The notes under the pieces are model-generated. The model was not told the DNA's origin and ran no database searches. It worked only from the letters and a program-made list of their open reading frames with translations. Made by a program: the position numbers and the translations under genes. Positions 1 through 9,065 of a stretch of 64,000 nt of DNA are shown piece after piece. Source of the DNA: Vibrio sp. 10N.261.45.E2 (GTDB lineage: Bacteria; Pseudomonadota; Gammaproteobacteria; Enterobacterales; Vibrionaceae). The stretch's first letter is position 1, and each line of letters starts with the position of its first letter. Location of the stretch: the NCBI RefSeq assembly GCF_002875705.1, contig NZ_MCZZ01000111.1:62001-126000 (forward strand), given 5' to 3'.

Positions 1-241
1 CGATCGCAGATGCAAGAATGTTGACGAGATTGTTGCCGATGAGAATGAGGCCAATCAATCTGTCTGGGCGGTTCAGAAGTTTTTCTACGCGTTTGGCACC
101 TTTATGACCCGTATTGGCCAAGTGCTTTAAACGGTAGCGGTTCAAGGACATCATGCCCGTTTCAGAACCAGAGAAATAACCAGAAATTACAATGAGACAC
201 GCGAGTAGCGCAAATAAGATACCCGTTGATATGTCGTCCAA
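1..241 (-). CDS. DUF21/CorB-type membrane protein (N-terminal part, cut by window edge)
   Basis: The first 80 codons of a minus-strand gene can be read; the rest lies beyond the left edge. The likely start is a TTG at 239-241, preceded by AGGAAAAG as ribosome binding site. The peptide has a hydrophobic helix followed by the motif SGSETGMMSLNRYRLKHLA and then LIGLILIGNNLVNILASAI, which is typical of the DUF21 transmembrane domain of CNNM/CorB (YfjD-like) proteins. The family carries DUF21, CBS and CorC_HlyC domains and is linked to Mg2+/Co2+ resistance; only DUF21 is visible here. E. coli has the same yfjD-ypjD-ffh neighbourhood, which supports the call. Confidence 0.8.
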   Translation of the reverse strand, partial: MDDISTGILFALLACLIVISGYFSGSETGMMSLNRYRLKHLANTGHKGAKRVEKLLNRPDRLIGLILIGNNLVNILASAI

Positions 242-329
242 AACTATTCTTTTCCTATTTGTGTATCTTGATTAATTTATGACCGAACATGGTCGAGATG
301 TCAATTGAATGTATTGCACTCAATATTTT

Positions 330-358
330 AAAGGCAAGGTATGTGAGACCTTGCCTTT
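330..358 (-). terminator. Rho-independent terminator after ypjD
   Basis: A perfect 11-bp stem (AAAGGCAAGGT pairing with ACCTTGCCTTT) has a 7-nt loop. Read on the minus strand it lies just past the ypjD stop codon and ends in a short T/A run. Confidence 0.8.
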
Positions 359-368
359 ATTTTACAGA

Positions 369-1172
369 CTAGTTCAGGATGATTTCCTGAACGAAACGGC
401 TACCGAAGTAGGCTAATGTGAGCATGCTGGCACCGGCCAGTGCGAACCAAGTGACTTTTTGTCCACGCCAACCTTTCTGATAATGACCCCATAGAAGGAT
501 GGAATAGATAACCCAAGCGATAAAAGACAACACAGCCTTGTGCGCTTTTCCTTGAGCAAACATATCTTGCACGAAGATGAGACCTGTCAACAAAGTACCC
601 GTTAATAAGCCATTACCAATCAGAATGATCTTGAAAAGCTGTCTTTCCACCATCATTAAAGGAGGTAGGTTAGGGTTTATTACTAATGCTTTTTTCTTTT
701 TAAGTTTGTGATCTAGCCACGCAAGTTGCAGGGCGTATAGCGCACCGATAGTTAACGTTGCGTATGAGAATAGAGCCAAAGAAATGTGTACGAGCAGTTT
801 TGGGTCATTCTCTAGATGTTTGATGAAGGTGCTTGGAAGAAAAGTGGCAGCCATCAAGTTCAGCGCAGCGAAGCTATAAACGACAGGCAAAATAAACCAC
901 AGACGGGTTCTGAGCATCGCACCGCTCATTACCACAGATATGATTAAACTGATTAACGAAGCAACGTTCAAGATACTGAGGTTTTGGCCACTGGCATTAA
1001 AAATCAAATCGCCAAGCAACCAAGCATGGAAAGCTAGAGCAAGTAATGCGCTGATAAACACCGTTTTTACACGGATTCCTGTTTGGTGCACGAGACCTGG
1101 AATGATCGTGGAAATCGCCATTGTATAAAGAAAGGCTGCTGCGATCGCAATAAGACTGTCCATGGTATCCAT
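369..1172 (-). CDS. ypjD: YpjD, CcsA/HemX-like inner-membrane protein
   Basis: This 267-residue protein is almost wholly hydrophobic, with about eight predicted membrane helices, and belongs to the cytochrome c assembly (CcsA/HemX-like) superfamily. Its precise role is not established. A charged patch near residues 152-160 (DHKLKKKKA) marks a cytoplasmic loop, and the C-terminal region has the HYQKGWRGQK segment common in YpjD proteins. It lies between the CorB-like gene and ffh, as in E. coli, and is divergent from ffh. Two in-frame ATG codons, the first and fourth, are possible starts; neither has a strong Shine-Dalgarno sequence, so the longer form is given. Confidence 0.8.
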   Translation of the reverse strand: MDTMDSLIAIAAAFLYTMAISTIIPGLVHQTGIRVKTVFISALLALAFHAWLLGDLIFNASGQNLSILNVASLISLIISVVMSGAMLRTRLWFILPVVYSFAALNLMAATFLPSTFIKHLENDPKLLVHISLALFSYATLTIGALYALQLAWLDHKLKKKKALVINPNLPPLMMVERQLFKIILIGNGLLTGTLLTGLIFVQDMFAQGKAHKAVLSFIAWVIYSILLWGHYQKGWRGQKVTWFALAGASMLTLAYFGSRFVQEIILN

Positions 1173-1363
1173 TTAAATGATTACTAATTGGCGAATTATA
1201 CCTCGCATCGCTCTTTGGGGCTATGGCGAACCTCATTCAATTCCAAGTGAATAATGTCTCACATCACAAGCACGGATGATTAACGCTCTACAACGGGTAT
1301 GACTCTAATCCGCGCTAATGTATACTCACAGTAATAGTCGCAGTTTTGAGCGAAGAGAAAACT

Positions 1364-2758
1364 ATGTTTGATAATTTAACGGATCGTCTATCCAAAACGC
1401 TGAAGAACATCAGCGGTAAAGGTCGTCTGACCGAAGACAATATTAAAGAGACGCTGCGTGAAGTACGTATGGCGCTACTTGAAGCCGACGTTGCTCTGCC
1501 AGTTGTCCGCGATTTTGTTAAGCGCGTAAAAGAAGGCGCTGTGGGTGTTGAGGTTTCTAAGTCTCTAACGCCTGGTCAAGAATTCATTAAGATCGTTCAA
1601 GCTGAACTTGAAGCGGTAATGGGTGAGTCTAATGAGGCTCTTAACCTAGCAGCGCAGCCGCCAGCCGTTATCTTAATGGCGGGTCTACAAGGTGCAGGTA
1701 AAACCACATCGGTAGGTAAGCTATCTAAGCTTCTAACTGAGCGTGACAAGAAGAAAGTTTTGGTTGTGTCTGCCGACGTTTACCGTCCAGCGGCGATCAA
1801 ACAGCTTGAAACGTTAGCAAGCGATGTTGGCGTAGACTTCTTCCCATCTTCAGCTGATCAAAAGCCTCTTGATATTGCAAACGCTGCAATCGACCACGCG
1901 AAGAAGAAATTCTACGACGTACTATTAGTCGATACAGCCGGTCGTTTGGCTATCGATGAAGAGATGATGGGCGAGATCAAAGAGCTTCATACTGCAATTA
2001 AACCAGTAGAGACACTGTTCGTTGTTGATGCAATGACAGGTCAAGATGCTGCGAACACTGCAAAAGCCTTTGGTGATGCACTGCCTCTTACTGGTGTGAT
2101 TCTAACTAAGGTTGATGGTGATGCACGTGGTGGTGCGGCGCTATCGGTTCGTCACATCACTGGTAAGCCAATCAAGTTCTTGGGTGTTGGTGAGAAAACT
2201 GACGCACTAGAACCGTTCCACCCAGATCGTGTTGCTTCTCGTATCTTAGGTATGGGCGACGTTCTGTCTCTTATTGAAGACCTACAGAAAAACGTTGATA
2301 CCGAGAAAGCAGAGAAGCTGGCTAAGAAGTTCAAAGAGAAGAAAGGCTTTGACCTTGAAGATTTCCGTGAACAGCTTGGCCAGATGCAAAACATGGGTGG
2401 CATGATGGGCATGATGGATAAGCTTCCAGGCATGTCTCAACTACCAGACAACGTTAAAGATAAAGTTGATGACAAGATGTTCAAGCAGATGGAAGCGATC
2501 ATCAACTCTATGACTATGAAAGAGCGTCAACGCCCTGACTTAATCAAAGGCTCGCGCAAAAAGCGTATTGCCGCTGGTTCTGGTACACAGGTACAAGATG
2601 TAAACCGTATGCTTAAGCAGTTCACCCAGATGCAGAAAATGATGAAGAAAATGCAAAAAGGTGGCATGAAAGGCATGATGCGCAACATGCAAGGCATGAT
2701 GGGCGGCGGTGGAGGTATGGGCGGAATGGGTGGTGGCTTTAACCCGTTTGGTCGATAA
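1364..2758 (+). CDS. ffh: Signal recognition particle protein Ffh (SRP54)
   Basis: Ffh is the GTPase that binds 4.5S RNA and signal sequences and delivers ribosomes to FtsY at the membrane. From the ATG at 1364 it has 464 residues. The N domain comes first, then the G domain with GLQGAGKTT at 107-115, DTAGR at 190-194 and TKVDGDARGG from 248. The methionine-rich M domain starts near residue 330 and ends in a Met/Gly-rich tail (MMGGGGGMGGMGGGFNPFGR). An upstream in-frame TTG at 1346 would add six residues, but GAAGAGA lies at good spacing before 1364, so that ATG is preferred. It is followed by a structured 3' region and a strong terminator. Confidence 0.97.
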   Translation: MFDNLTDRLSKTLKNISGKGRLTEDNIKETLREVRMALLEADVALPVVRDFVKRVKEGAVGVEVSKSLTPGQEFIKIVQAELEAVMGESNEALNLAAQPPAVILMAGLQGAGKTTSVGKLSKLLTERDKKKVLVVSADVYRPAAIKQLETLASDVGVDFFPSSADQKPLDIANAAIDHAKKKFYDVLLVDTAGRLAIDEEMMGEIKELHTAIKPVETLFVVDAMTGQDAANTAKAFGDALPLTGVILTKVDGDARGGAALSVRHITGKPIKFLGVGEKTDALEPFHPDRVASRILGMGDVLSLIEDLQKNVDTEKAEKLAKKFKEKKGFDLEDFREQLGQMQNMGGMMGMMDKLPGMSQLPDNVKDKVDDKMFKQMEAIINSMTMKERQRPDLIKGSRKKRIAAGSGTQVQDVNRMLKQFTQMQKMMKKMQKGGMKGMMRNMQGMMGGGGGMGGMGGGFNPFGR

Positions 2759-2801
2759 TCTACAAATGTAAGCTTTAGCTACGTTACTTTTCATAGTGTT
2801 A

Positions 2802-2849
2802 GCCGTGTCACAGAAAGTGTACGGCAGCTATGTTGGTGAAAAAATAGCT
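2802..2849 (+). other. Two consecutive hairpins in the ffh 3' untranslated region
   Basis: GCCGT (2802-2806) pairs with ACGGC (2821-2825), with an inner CAC/GTG pair. AGCTAT (2826-2831) pairs with ATAGCT (2844-2849). They lie directly before the terminator at 2864, giving three hairpins in a row. This could be a structured 3' UTR or a 3'-derived small RNA. Confidence 0.4.
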
Positions 2850-2863
2850 AAAGCCCTTGCATT

Positions 2864-2898
2864 GCCCCGGAATAAGAGTAAAATTCCGGGGCTTTAAT
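2864..2898 (+). terminator. Rho-independent terminator after ffh
   Basis: A perfect 10-bp stem (GCCCCGGAAT pairing with ATTCCGGGGC) with a 9-nt A-rich loop is followed by TTTAATTT. Confidence 0.9.
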
Positions 2899-2908
2899 TT
2901 GGCACGAG

Positions 2909-2937
2909 ACCCCAAGCTATTTACTTATACTTGGGGT
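2909..2937 (+). promoter_or_regulatory. Hairpin in the rpsP leader
   Basis: ACCCCAAG (2909-2916) pairs with CTTGGGGT (2930-2937), followed by an A/T-rich TAATTATTTTATT, 33 bases before the rpsP start. It could be a second terminator for ffh read-through or an attenuator or leader element for the rpsP operon. The sequence alone does not decide. Confidence 0.4.
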
Positions 2938-2970
2938 TAATTATTTTATTAAGAAAGCAAAGAGGACGAC

Positions 2971-3219
2971 ATGGTAACCATTCGTTTGGCACGTCACGGT
3001 GCAAAGAAGCGCCCATTTTATCAAATCGTAGTTGCGGATAGCCGTAACGCTGCAACTGGCCGTTTCATCGAGAAAGTAGGTTTCTTTAACCCTACTGCTC
3101 AAGGTCAAGAAGAAGGTCTACGTCTAGACCTAGATCGTGTTAACCACTGGGTTGGTCAAGGCGCATCTCTATCTGATCGTGTAGCTAAGCTAGTTAAAGA
3201 CGCTCAAAAAGCGGCTTAA
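2971..3219 (+). CDS. rpsP: 30S ribosomal protein S16
   Basis: The 82-residue protein begins [20 protein letters not shown], the hallmark start of bacterial S16, and has the family's usual length. S16 binds 16S rRNA in the body of the small subunit and helps its assembly. The start has an AGAGGA ribosome binding site 5-6 bases upstream. It is the first gene of the four-gene rpsP-rimM-trmD-rplS operon, with 24 bases to rimM. Confidence 0.98.
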   Translation: MVTIRLARHGAKKRPFYQIVVADSRNAATGRFIEKVGFFNPTAQGQEEGLRLDLDRVNHWVGQGASLSDRVAKLVKDAQKAA

Positions 3220-3243
3220 TTCTTTTTTAAAGAGAAATAGCTT

Positions 3244-3798
3244 ATGTCGATGAAGGGTAAAGAAACTATGAGCGAGCAAAACAATAGAATTGTCATGGGT
3301 AAACTTGGGTCTACCTATGGTATTCGTGGCTGGCTTAAAGTGTTCTCCTACACAGACAATGCTGAAAGCATATTTGATTACAGCCCTTGGTATTTAAACC
3401 AAAAGGGTAAGTGGGTTGAGTACAAAGTTGAGAGCTGGAAACGTCATGGCCAAGGTTATGTATGTAAGCTAGCGGGATTAGATGTTCGTGAAGACGCGCA
3501 ACTGATGACTAACTTTGAAATTGCTATTGACCCTGCTTCGTTACCTGAATTGTCAGAAGATGAATTCTACTGGCGCGAATTGTTCGGTATGCAAGTTTTT
3601 ACTACTAAAGGTTACGACCTTGGTAAGGTCACTGACCTATTAGAGACTGGCTCGAACGATGTTCTAGTAATCAAAGCAAATCTTAAAGATGCTTTTGGCC
3701 AAAAGGAACGGTTAGTACCGTACCTTGAAGAGCAAGTGATCAAGAAAGTTGATCGCGAAGCTCGCCGGATCGAAGTTGACTGGGATCCTGGATTCTAA
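3244..3798 (+). CDS. rimM: Ribosome maturation factor RimM
   Basis: RimM binds S19 and helps 16S rRNA processing and maturation of the 30S head. The 184 residues hold the N-terminal RimM barrel ([20 protein letters not shown], about 14-33) and the C-terminal PRC-like barrel ([14 protein letters not shown], then the conserved [10 protein letters not shown] near 130). The ATG at 3244 gives MSMKGKETM, an N-terminus I recall from other Vibrio RimM proteins. A second ATG at 3268 is an alternative. It is the second gene of the rpsP operon, 26 bases before trmD. Confidence 0.96.
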   Translation: MSMKGKETMSEQNNRIVMGKLGSTYGIRGWLKVFSYTDNAESIFDYSPWYLNQKGKWVEYKVESWKRHGQGYVCKLAGLDVREDAQLMTNFEIAIDPASLPELSEDEFYWRELFGMQVFTTKGYDLGKVTDLLETGSNDVLVIKANLKDAFGQKERLVPYLEEQVIKKVDREARRIEVDWDPGF

Positions 3799-3824
3799 CT
3801 CCAAATTACAGAGCGAGAGAACAC

Positions 3825-4565
3825 ATGTGGGTTGGCATTATTAGCCTTTTTCCTGAAATGTTCCGTTCTGTTACTGATTTTGGAGTAACAGGTCAAGCGG
3901 TTAAAAAAGGTCTTTTATCTATTGAGACATGGAATCCTCGTGATTTCACTCATGATAAACATCGCACTGTTGATGACAGACCTTACGGTGGTGGTCCTGG
4001 CATGTTAATGATGGTTCAGCCTTTGCGCGACGCTATCAAAACTGCCAAGCAAGCAGCACCGGGAAAGACGAAAGTTATCTATCTTTCACCCCAAGGTCGT
4101 AAACTCGACCAGAAAGGTGTTGAAGAGCTGGCAACAAACGAGAATTTACTTCTTATTTGTGGTCGCTATGAAGGGGTAGATGAGCGCATCATTCAATCTG
4201 AAGTTGACGAAGAATGGTCGATTGGAGATTTTGTGATGACGGGTGGCGAACTGCCAGCCATGACGCTGATTGATTCAGTATCTCGGTTTGTTCCGGGTGT
4301 ACTTGGAGATTTCGCTTCAGCAGAAGAAGATTCTTTTGCAAATGGTTTGCTAGATTGTCCCCATTATACGCGCCCTGAGGTGCTAGACGATAAAGATGTG
4401 CCATCGGTACTCAAGTCTGGAAACCATAAGGACATTCGTCGCTGGCGATTAAAACAATCGTTGGGCCGAACTTGGCTAAGAAGACCAGAACTCCTGGAAA
4501 ACCTAGCTCTGACTGACGAACAGGAACAATTACTGGCTGAATTCATTAAAGAGCATCGCTCTTAA
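3825..4565 (+). CDS. trmD: tRNA (guanine-37-N1)-methyltransferase TrmD
   Basis: TrmD transfers a methyl group from S-adenosylmethionine to N1 of G37, next to the anticodon, and so prevents +1 frameshifting. The 246 residues are the usual length. The SPOUT trefoil-knot motifs [14 protein letters not shown] and [16 protein letters not shown] lie near residues 108-147. The N-terminus ([13 protein letters not shown]) matches the family. It has a GAGCGAGAG-like ribosome binding region and sits third in the operon, 59 bases before rplS. Confidence 0.97.
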   Translation: MWVGIISLFPEMFRSVTDFGVTGQAVKKGLLSIETWNPRDFTHDKHRTVDDRPYGGGPGMLMMVQPLRDAIKTAKQAAPGKTKVIYLSPQGRKLDQKGVEELATNENLLLICGRYEGVDERIIQSEVDEEWSIGDFVMTGGELPAMTLIDSVSRFVPGVLGDFASAEEDSFANGLLDCPHYTRPEVLDDKDVPSVLKSGNHKDIRRWRLKQSLGRTWLRRPELLENLALTDEQEQLLAEFIKEHRS

Positions 4566-4624
4566 CGAAAAGCAAGCAGTAACCTATTAAATTTAGTATC
4601 AGTTTATTCTAGGAATTTATACAA

Positions 4625-4978
4625 ATGAGCAACATCATCAAGGCTCTTGAAGAAGAGCAACTAAAATCAGACCTTCCTAAATTCGCACCAGGTGACACTG
4701 TTGTAGTTCAGGTTAAGGTAAAAGAAGGTGACCGTGAGCGTCTACAGGCTTTCGAAGGCGTTGTAATCGCTATTCGTAACCGTGGTCTACACTCTGCATT
4801 CACAGTTCGTAAGATCTCGAACGGTGAAGGCGTAGAGCGTGCGTTCCAAACTCACTCTCCAATGGTTGATAGCATCGAAGTTAAACGCCGTGGTGCAGTA
4901 CGTCGTGCCAAGTTGTACTACCTACGTGAGCGTTCTGGTAAGTCAGCTCGTATTAAAGAGAAGCTTACTAAGAAGTAA
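4625..4978 (+). CDS. rplS: 50S ribosomal protein L19
   Basis: The 117-residue protein starts [20 protein letters not shown] and carries the L19 motif [12 protein letters not shown] followed by a basic C-terminus ([18 protein letters not shown]). L19 lies at the 30S-50S interface. It is the last gene of the rpsP operon and is followed within about 20 bases by a strong terminator. Its spacing from trmD fits the separately tuned expression of ribosomal and modification genes seen in this operon in other bacteria. Confidence 0.98.
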   Translation: MSNIIKALEEEQLKSDLPKFAPGDTVVVQVKVKEGDRERLQAFEGVVIAIRNRGLHSAFTVRKISNGEGVERAFQTHSPMVDSIEVKRRGAVRRAKLYYLRERSGKSARIKEKLTKK

Positions 4979-5000
4979 TTCTTTTTGCATTCTATCGATA

Positions 5001-5029
5001 AAAGCGGAGCCATTTGGCTCCGCTTTTTT
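5001..5029 (+). terminator. Rho-independent terminator of the rpsP operon
   Basis: A perfect 11-bp stem (AAAGCGGAGCC pairing with GGCTCCGCTTT) with an ATTT loop is followed by a T run. Confidence 0.95.
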
Positions 5030-5057
5030 GTGCCTGTCATTTAGAGGTTCGCAGGTA

Positions 5058-5106
5058 AGAGATCCCCAACTCTTGAGGATGACGAAGGAAGGAGTTGGGA
5101 ATCTCT
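5058..5106. repeat. Intergenic palindromic element of Vibrio type
   Basis: AGAGATCCCCAACTC (5058-5072) and GAGTTGGGAATCTCT (5092-5106) are inverted repeats matching at 14 of 15 positions around a 19-base centre. The surrounding text (TGTCATTTAGAGG... and GAGGATGACGAAGG) resembles a short dispersed element I associate with Splendidus-clade vibrios. Only one copy is visible here, so the dispersed nature is from memory. Confidence 0.6.
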
Positions 5107-5130
5107 ACTCATCCATGTTACCGGCAATAA

Positions 5131-5158
5131 AAAAGGATTGACGTAAACGCCAATCCTT
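5131..5158 (-). terminator. Rho-independent terminator of the pil-coaE-zapD-yacG cluster
   Basis: On the minus strand AAGGATTG pairs with CAATCCTT around a partly paired centre and is followed by six T residues. It lies beyond the heptamer array, about 65 bases after the yacG stop codon. Confidence 0.8.
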
Positions 5159-5164
5159 CAAATT

Positions 5165-5220
5165 CTATTCGCTATTCGCTATTCGCTATTCGCTATTCGC
5201 TATTCGCTATTCGCTATTCG
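5165..5220. repeat. Tandem array: eight perfect copies of a 7-bp unit
   Basis: The unit CTATTCG is repeated eight times without a mismatch. The array ends one base before the stop codon of yacG (minus strand) and sits between that stop and the terminator, so it is transcribed as 3' UTR. A 7-bp unit of this purity is likely to vary in copy number by slippage. Confidence 0.95.
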
Positions 5221-5221
5221 C

Positions 5222-5419
5222 CTAGTGCGGATCTTCCGACCAACCATCGCTATCTGACATGTCTGGTGCGCCAGCGATGCTGTTCTCTTCGTCTGCCCAT
5301 TCACCGAAATCAATCATCTGACATTGCTTGCTGCAAAACGGGCGGTGTGGGCTTTGTTCACCCCATTCAACGTCAGTTTTACATTGAGGGCATTTAACGA
5401 TGGTGATTTTTTTCGACAT
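5222..5419 (-). CDS. yacG: DNA gyrase inhibitor YacG (zinc protein)
   Basis: YacG is a small zinc protein that binds GyrB and inhibits gyrase in E. coli. The 65 residues carry the zinc-binding cysteines C10, C13, C29 and C33 (CPQC and CSKQC), followed by the conserved [11 protein letters not shown] segment. The C-terminus is acidic. It follows zapD on the minus strand with an 81-base gap, in the order coaE-zapD-yacG found in most gammaproteobacteria. Its stop codon directly abuts a heptamer array, so changes in array length would alter only the 3' UTR. Confidence 0.95.
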   Translation of the reverse strand: MSKKITIVKCPQCKTDVEWGEQSPHRPFCSKQCQMIDFGEWADEENSIAGAPDMSDSDGWSEDPH

Positions 5420-5500
5420 AGTGATTCTTAATTAGAGGGTGTAATAACAAAGAGTTTAGGCTCAAGTTACAACTCAAGCCAAACTATAAAAGGGGTTTAA

Positions 5501-6241
5501 TTAGCTGCAGATCGCCAATTCAAATTCGATATCTTGAGTACAGGCTTGCCCAGTTTCAAAGCTCATGAACTTAACAGCAAAGCGGTTCTTGTGACCTGAG
5601 ATCATCGGGTAGGCACCGTATTGCATCGGAATAGAAAGGCGAAGGATATTCGCTTCATCGGCATCGCTCTGGAAGAAGCCTGCACGAGCGATTTGCTCTT
5701 TGAAGTGACCCGTTTCTCTGGTGAGCTTTAACCATAGTGTTAGCGCTTCATACAGCGGCTGTAGGCTATCCATCCAAGCTTTAGCATCTCTCATTCTCTT
5801 ATCGAGAGGAAGGTGCAGCCAATAATGCAGTGCGGGCAGATCAAAGCAGCATGAGCCACCTGGAAGATTAAAGCGTTGGCGAATTGCACTCAGAAAGCGA
5901 TCTTCTTTAAGTGATTGCCCAAAACGCTCTGCCTGCATCAGATCACGATAGATGTTGCCAATGTCTGTAAGCAGTGATGTCAGCATCTCTTGATCGACAC
6001 CTTCAACATCTAACCAGCTTTTGTAGGTTACACGCTGCTTCTCAATATCTTTTGCTAGTTCGCTCTTAAGTTGGATCTGTTCGAATATTTCAATCAGATC
6101 AAAGATGGAACGGAAAAAGAGTTGATATTGTTGAGCATCGGAAAATGTAGAAGACAAGTGTAACTGCCTCAAGAGTGATTCGACTCTTAAGTAGATGCGT
6201 GTTTTCTCATTTAGAGGATGTTCAAATTTGTGGGTGATCAT
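5501..6241 (-). CDS. zapD: Cell division protein ZapD
   Basis: ZapD (formerly YacF, DUF1342) binds the FtsZ C-terminal tail and bundles FtsZ filaments at the division site. The 246-residue protein begins [20 protein letters not shown], as in the family, and carries the conserved [20 protein letters not shown] segment in the middle. An upstream ATG at 6256 would add five residues; the ATG at 6241 fits the family start better. It lies between coaE and yacG and is probably cotranscribed with both. Confidence 0.95.
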   Translation of the reverse strand: MITHKFEHPLNEKTRIYLRVESLLRQLHLSSTFSDAQQYQLFFRSIFDLIEIFEQIQLKSELAKDIEKQRVTYKSWLDVEGVDQEMLTSLLTDIGNIYRDLMQAERFGQSLKEDRFLSAIRQRFNLPGGSCCFDLPALHYWLHLPLDKRMRDAKAWMDSLQPLYEALTLWLKLTRETGHFKEQIARAGFFQSDADEANILRLSIPMQYGAYPMISGHKNRFAVKFMSFETGQACTQDIEFELAICS

Positions 6242-6267
6242 CGAGCAAACCTTCATTCAACATTGTT

Positions 6268-6882
6268 CTATTCTGACCCATCTACGGCACTGATTGCCAG
6301 ATACTTTTGATGTAAATCTGTGATTTGAGGCAAAAGTTCTTGGTTTTTAGTATGGTTTTTAATCACGTCATCTGCAACTGCTAGGCGTTGTTCTCTTGAA
6401 GCCTGTGATCTTAAAATTGATGTTACTTGTTCCCTAGAAACATTATCACGACTCATCGTTCGTTCTATTTGCACTTCTGCTGGCACATCAACAATTAATA
6501 CGCGATCGGCCATGCCTTGCATTTGGTTTTCAACCAATAGCGGTGCAACTAATAAACCATACGGGGATGTGATTTTAGACAGGTCACTGTCAATTTTGTC
6601 ACGGATCATGGGATGAAGAAGATCATTGAGCCACTGCTTCTCTTTGGGATCAGAGAAGATCAACTCTCGCAGCTTACTTCGGTTAAGTGTTCCATCTTCA
6701 AGCAAGATCGGCTCACCAAAGTGCTCTGTAATCTGTTTTAAGCCGTCACTGCCTAACGCGACTACTTCACGTGCCACGATGTCAGCATCGACGATATCAA
6801 TATTAAAATGTTCATTGAACAGGTTAGCTACCGTGGTTTTGCCACTGGCTATACCACCGCTTAATCCGATAATGATTGCCAT
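6268..6882 (-). CDS. coaE: Dephospho-CoA kinase
   Basis: CoaE phosphorylates the 3' hydroxyl of dephospho-CoA, the last step of coenzyme A synthesis. The protein starts MAIIIGLSGGIASGKTT, with the P-loop at residues 9-16, and continues with the family segments DADIVAREVV and HPMIRDKI. An upstream start at 6951 would add 23 residues running back into pilD, which does not fit the family, so 6882 is chosen (204 residues). It is two bases from the end of pilD and follows the common pilD-coaE order. The window also holds panB and panC, which make the pantothenate precursor. Confidence 0.96.
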   Translation of the reverse strand: MAIIIGLSGGIASGKTTVANLFNEHFNIDIVDADIVAREVVALGSDGLKQITEHFGEPILLEDGTLNRSKLRELIFSDPKEKQWLNDLLHPMIRDKIDSDLSKITSPYGLLVAPLLVENQMQGMADRVLIVDVPAEVQIERTMSRDNVSREQVTSILRSQASREQRLAVADDVIKNHTKNQELLPQITDLHQKYLAISAVDGSE

Positions 6883-6884
6883 GG

Positions 6885-7754
6885 TTAAATTCCTAGTACA
6901 GAAGTGAAATACCAACCCATGATGTCGTTGCCCCACATCAAGCTTACCCAACCCGCAATCGCAAGGTAGGGGCCAAACGGGAAGGCTTTATCTATGCCTT
7001 GTTGTTTTAAGCGAAGTTGAATCAAACCAAACACAAGCCCTACAAGCGAAGATAAAAGGATGATCATCGGTAGGTGTTGCCAACCAAGCCATGCTCCAAG
7101 CGCAGCCAAGAGTTTAAAGTCACCGTACCCCATGCCTTCTTTGCCTGTCAGCAGTTTGAACAACCAGTAAACCGACCATAAAGCTAGGTAGCCTGCCATT
7201 GCGCCAACCACTGAGTCTTGAAGTGATACAGGGCTGACATTAAACAGAGCTAAAGCGATACCAGACCAAACCAAAGGTAAGGTGATTTGATCAGGTAGTA
7301 ACATAGTATCGAGATCGATAAAGGTTGCGGTAATCAGTGCGAAGGTGAAAAAAATCAAAGCAATGGCGTAGTAACTGAAACCAAAGTGACTCGCGACAAC
7401 TGTGCAAAGTATTGCGGTAAGCAATTCGACCAAAGGATAGCGAGCACTGATGGGATTAGCACAACTGTGGCACTTACCTTTTAAGAACAACCAGCTTAAG
7501 ACTGGAATGTTGTCGACGATTCTTAATTGGGTTTTGCATTTAGGGCAAGTTGAACGAGGAACGCTCAGGTTGAACTTTCCCTCTGGTGCTGGAATTTTAT
7601 ATTGAGAGAAATATTCTGAGCACTCCTGTTGCCACTCTCGTTCCATCATTATTGGTAAACGGTGTATGACTACGTTGAGGAAGCTGCCGATAAGAAGGCT
7701 AAAAATGAAAGCTAATACGGGGAATAGCCAAGGATAGTAGTGAAATACTTCCAT
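6885..7754 (-). CDS. pilD: Type IV prepilin peptidase and N-methyltransferase PilD
   Basis: PilD cleaves the leader of type IV pilins and type II secretion pseudopilins at the inner membrane and methylates the new N-terminus. From [10 protein letters not shown] (start 7754) it has 289 residues; an ATG 15 bases upstream is possible. The cytoplasmic loop has two CXXC pairs (C70/C73 and C95/C98). The aspartyl protease residues are seen in [16 protein letters not shown] (D147) and GMGYGDF (D212). About eight membrane helices follow. It ends the pilABCD cluster and probably also serves type II secretion, as in V. cholerae. Confidence 0.96.
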   Translation of the reverse strand: MEVFHYYPWLFPVLAFIFSLLIGSFLNVVIHRLPIMMEREWQQECSEYFSQYKIPAPEGKFNLSVPRSTCPKCKTQLRIVDNIPVLSWLFLKGKCHSCANPISARYPLVELLTAILCTVVASHFGFSYYAIALIFFTFALITATFIDLDTMLLPDQITLPLVWSGIALALFNVSPVSLQDSVVGAMAGYLALWSVYWLFKLLTGKEGMGYGDFKLLAALGAWLGWQHLPMIILLSSLVGLVFGLIQLRLKQQGIDKAFPFGPYLAIAGWVSLMWGNDIMGWYFTSVLGI

Positions 7755-7820
7755 AGTGTCCTTTACCACTTAATCAAGGTGAGCAGAGATTGCTGCTCAT
7801 GGGTGTTTAGTTGCTTTTAT

Positions 7821-9050
7821 CTATCCTAACACACTCATAAGATTAAAGATCGGTAAGTACATTGCAACCACAAGTCCACCAACAACAGTGCCTAAAAATA
7901 CGATAATCAGTGGCTCTAAAATTTTGCCTAAATTGTCGACGGTGTTGTCTACTTCAAACTCGTAAATCGAGGCTACTTTATTGAGCATATCATCAAGGTT
8001 GCCCGACTCTTCACCTATCATCACCATCTGCAGTACCATTTCAGGAAAGGCATTGGTGTTGCGCATTGCAATATACATTGGCATGCCAGCAGCCGTTTCT
8101 CGGTGAACCTCAATGATGGCCGATTCATAATGCAGGTTGCCTGCGGTTTTGGCTGTGGTTTTGAGGCTCATGAGAATCGGAATACCAGAGCTAAAACTGG
8201 TTGATAGGGTACGGCTGAATTTGGCTATAGAGGCTTTGGCTAGCACGCCGCCAAGTACAGGAAAGCGCAACCCTAGCCGACTGACAGACAGTCTGATCGA
8301 GTGGGAGCGCTGACACAGTTGGTAAATAATCAGGGCAACAAGCCCGATGCCTACGGCCGCATAAAAACTGTAAGCCTGCATCCAATGAGAAAGGTAAAGT
8401 ACTTGTTGAGTGAACCAAGGTAAATCAGCGCCGAAGCCTGAAAACATCGACTCAAACTCTGGAATTACCATGGTTAGCATTAAATAAGAGACAGTTAGTG
8501 CAACGGTGAACACCATTGCAGGGTAAATCAGTGCTTTGACGACTTTGGATTTTAATTGCTCGCTCTTTTCTCGATAGGTTGCCAAACGTTCGAAGACTTG
8601 CGCGAGGTTACCGGATAGTTCGCCTGTCGCCACTAAGTCGGTATACAGGTCATCAAAGTGACGACTTGCGGTTCGCATCGCTTTTGAGATTGGCGTTCCG
8701 GCTTCTACACCTTTGCAGATGTGCGATAAAATCGATTTCATTTCTGCTTTGCGGTGATTGTCTGATACCAATTTGATGGCTTGCACGATAGGTACACCCG
8801 TAGCCAGCATGGTAGCAAGCTGTCGTGTTAAAATAGTGATGTCTTTGGCTTTGACTCTATGGGTTAAACGAGTGACGGCTGAAATACTTTTCTTTTTGAT
8901 TTTCTTAATCTGAATGTGCTGGTCTTTGAGTTTTTCTCGCACTTCCAATTCGGTGAGTGCTAAGGTCTGCCCTGACACTTTCTTGCCAGAGCTATTAATG
9001 CCTTTCCAGTGATAGCTTTTTAGTTGTGATTGTTTGGACTTGCTACTCAT
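7821..9050 (-). CDS. pilC: Type IV pilus inner-membrane platform protein PilC
   Basis: PilC is the polytopic platform on which the PilB ATPase drives pilus assembly. The 409 residues have two GspF domains (about 70-195 and 275-395), each with membrane helices. Conserved segments include [19 protein letters not shown], where this copy reads [14 protein letters not shown], and [19 protein letters not shown]. The basic N-terminus ([17 protein letters not shown]) is typical. It starts 15 bases after pilB and is likely cotranscribed with it. Confidence 0.96.
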   Translation of the reverse strand: MSSKSKQSQLKSYHWKGINSSGKKVSGQTLALTELEVREKLKDQHIQIKKIKKKSISAVTRLTHRVKAKDITILTRQLATMLATGVPIVQAIKLVSDNHRKAEMKSILSHICKGVEAGTPISKAMRTASRHFDDLYTDLVATGELSGNLAQVFERLATYREKSEQLKSKVVKALIYPAMVFTVALTVSYLMLTMVIPEFESMFSGFGADLPWFTQQVLYLSHWMQAYSFYAAVGIGLVALIIYQLCQRSHSIRLSVSRLGLRFPVLGGVLAKASIAKFSRTLSTSFSSGIPILMSLKTTAKTAGNLHYESAIIEVHRETAAGMPMYIAMRNTNAFPEMVLQMVMIGEESGNLDDMLNKVASIYEFEVDNTVDNLGKILEPLIIVFLGTVVGGLVVAMYLPIFNLMSVLG

Positions 9051-9065
9051 TGGGGCTCCATTGGG

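Noticed and set aside
4839..5141. 100-codon frame over the end of rplS and the following terminator and palindromic element
   Set aside because: It is out of frame with rplS, which is certain, and its second half is the translated intergenic repeat.
5165..5220. The heptamer array as a CRISPR array
   Set aside because: There are no spacers, the unit is only 7 bases, and no cas genes are near; it is a simple tandem repeat.
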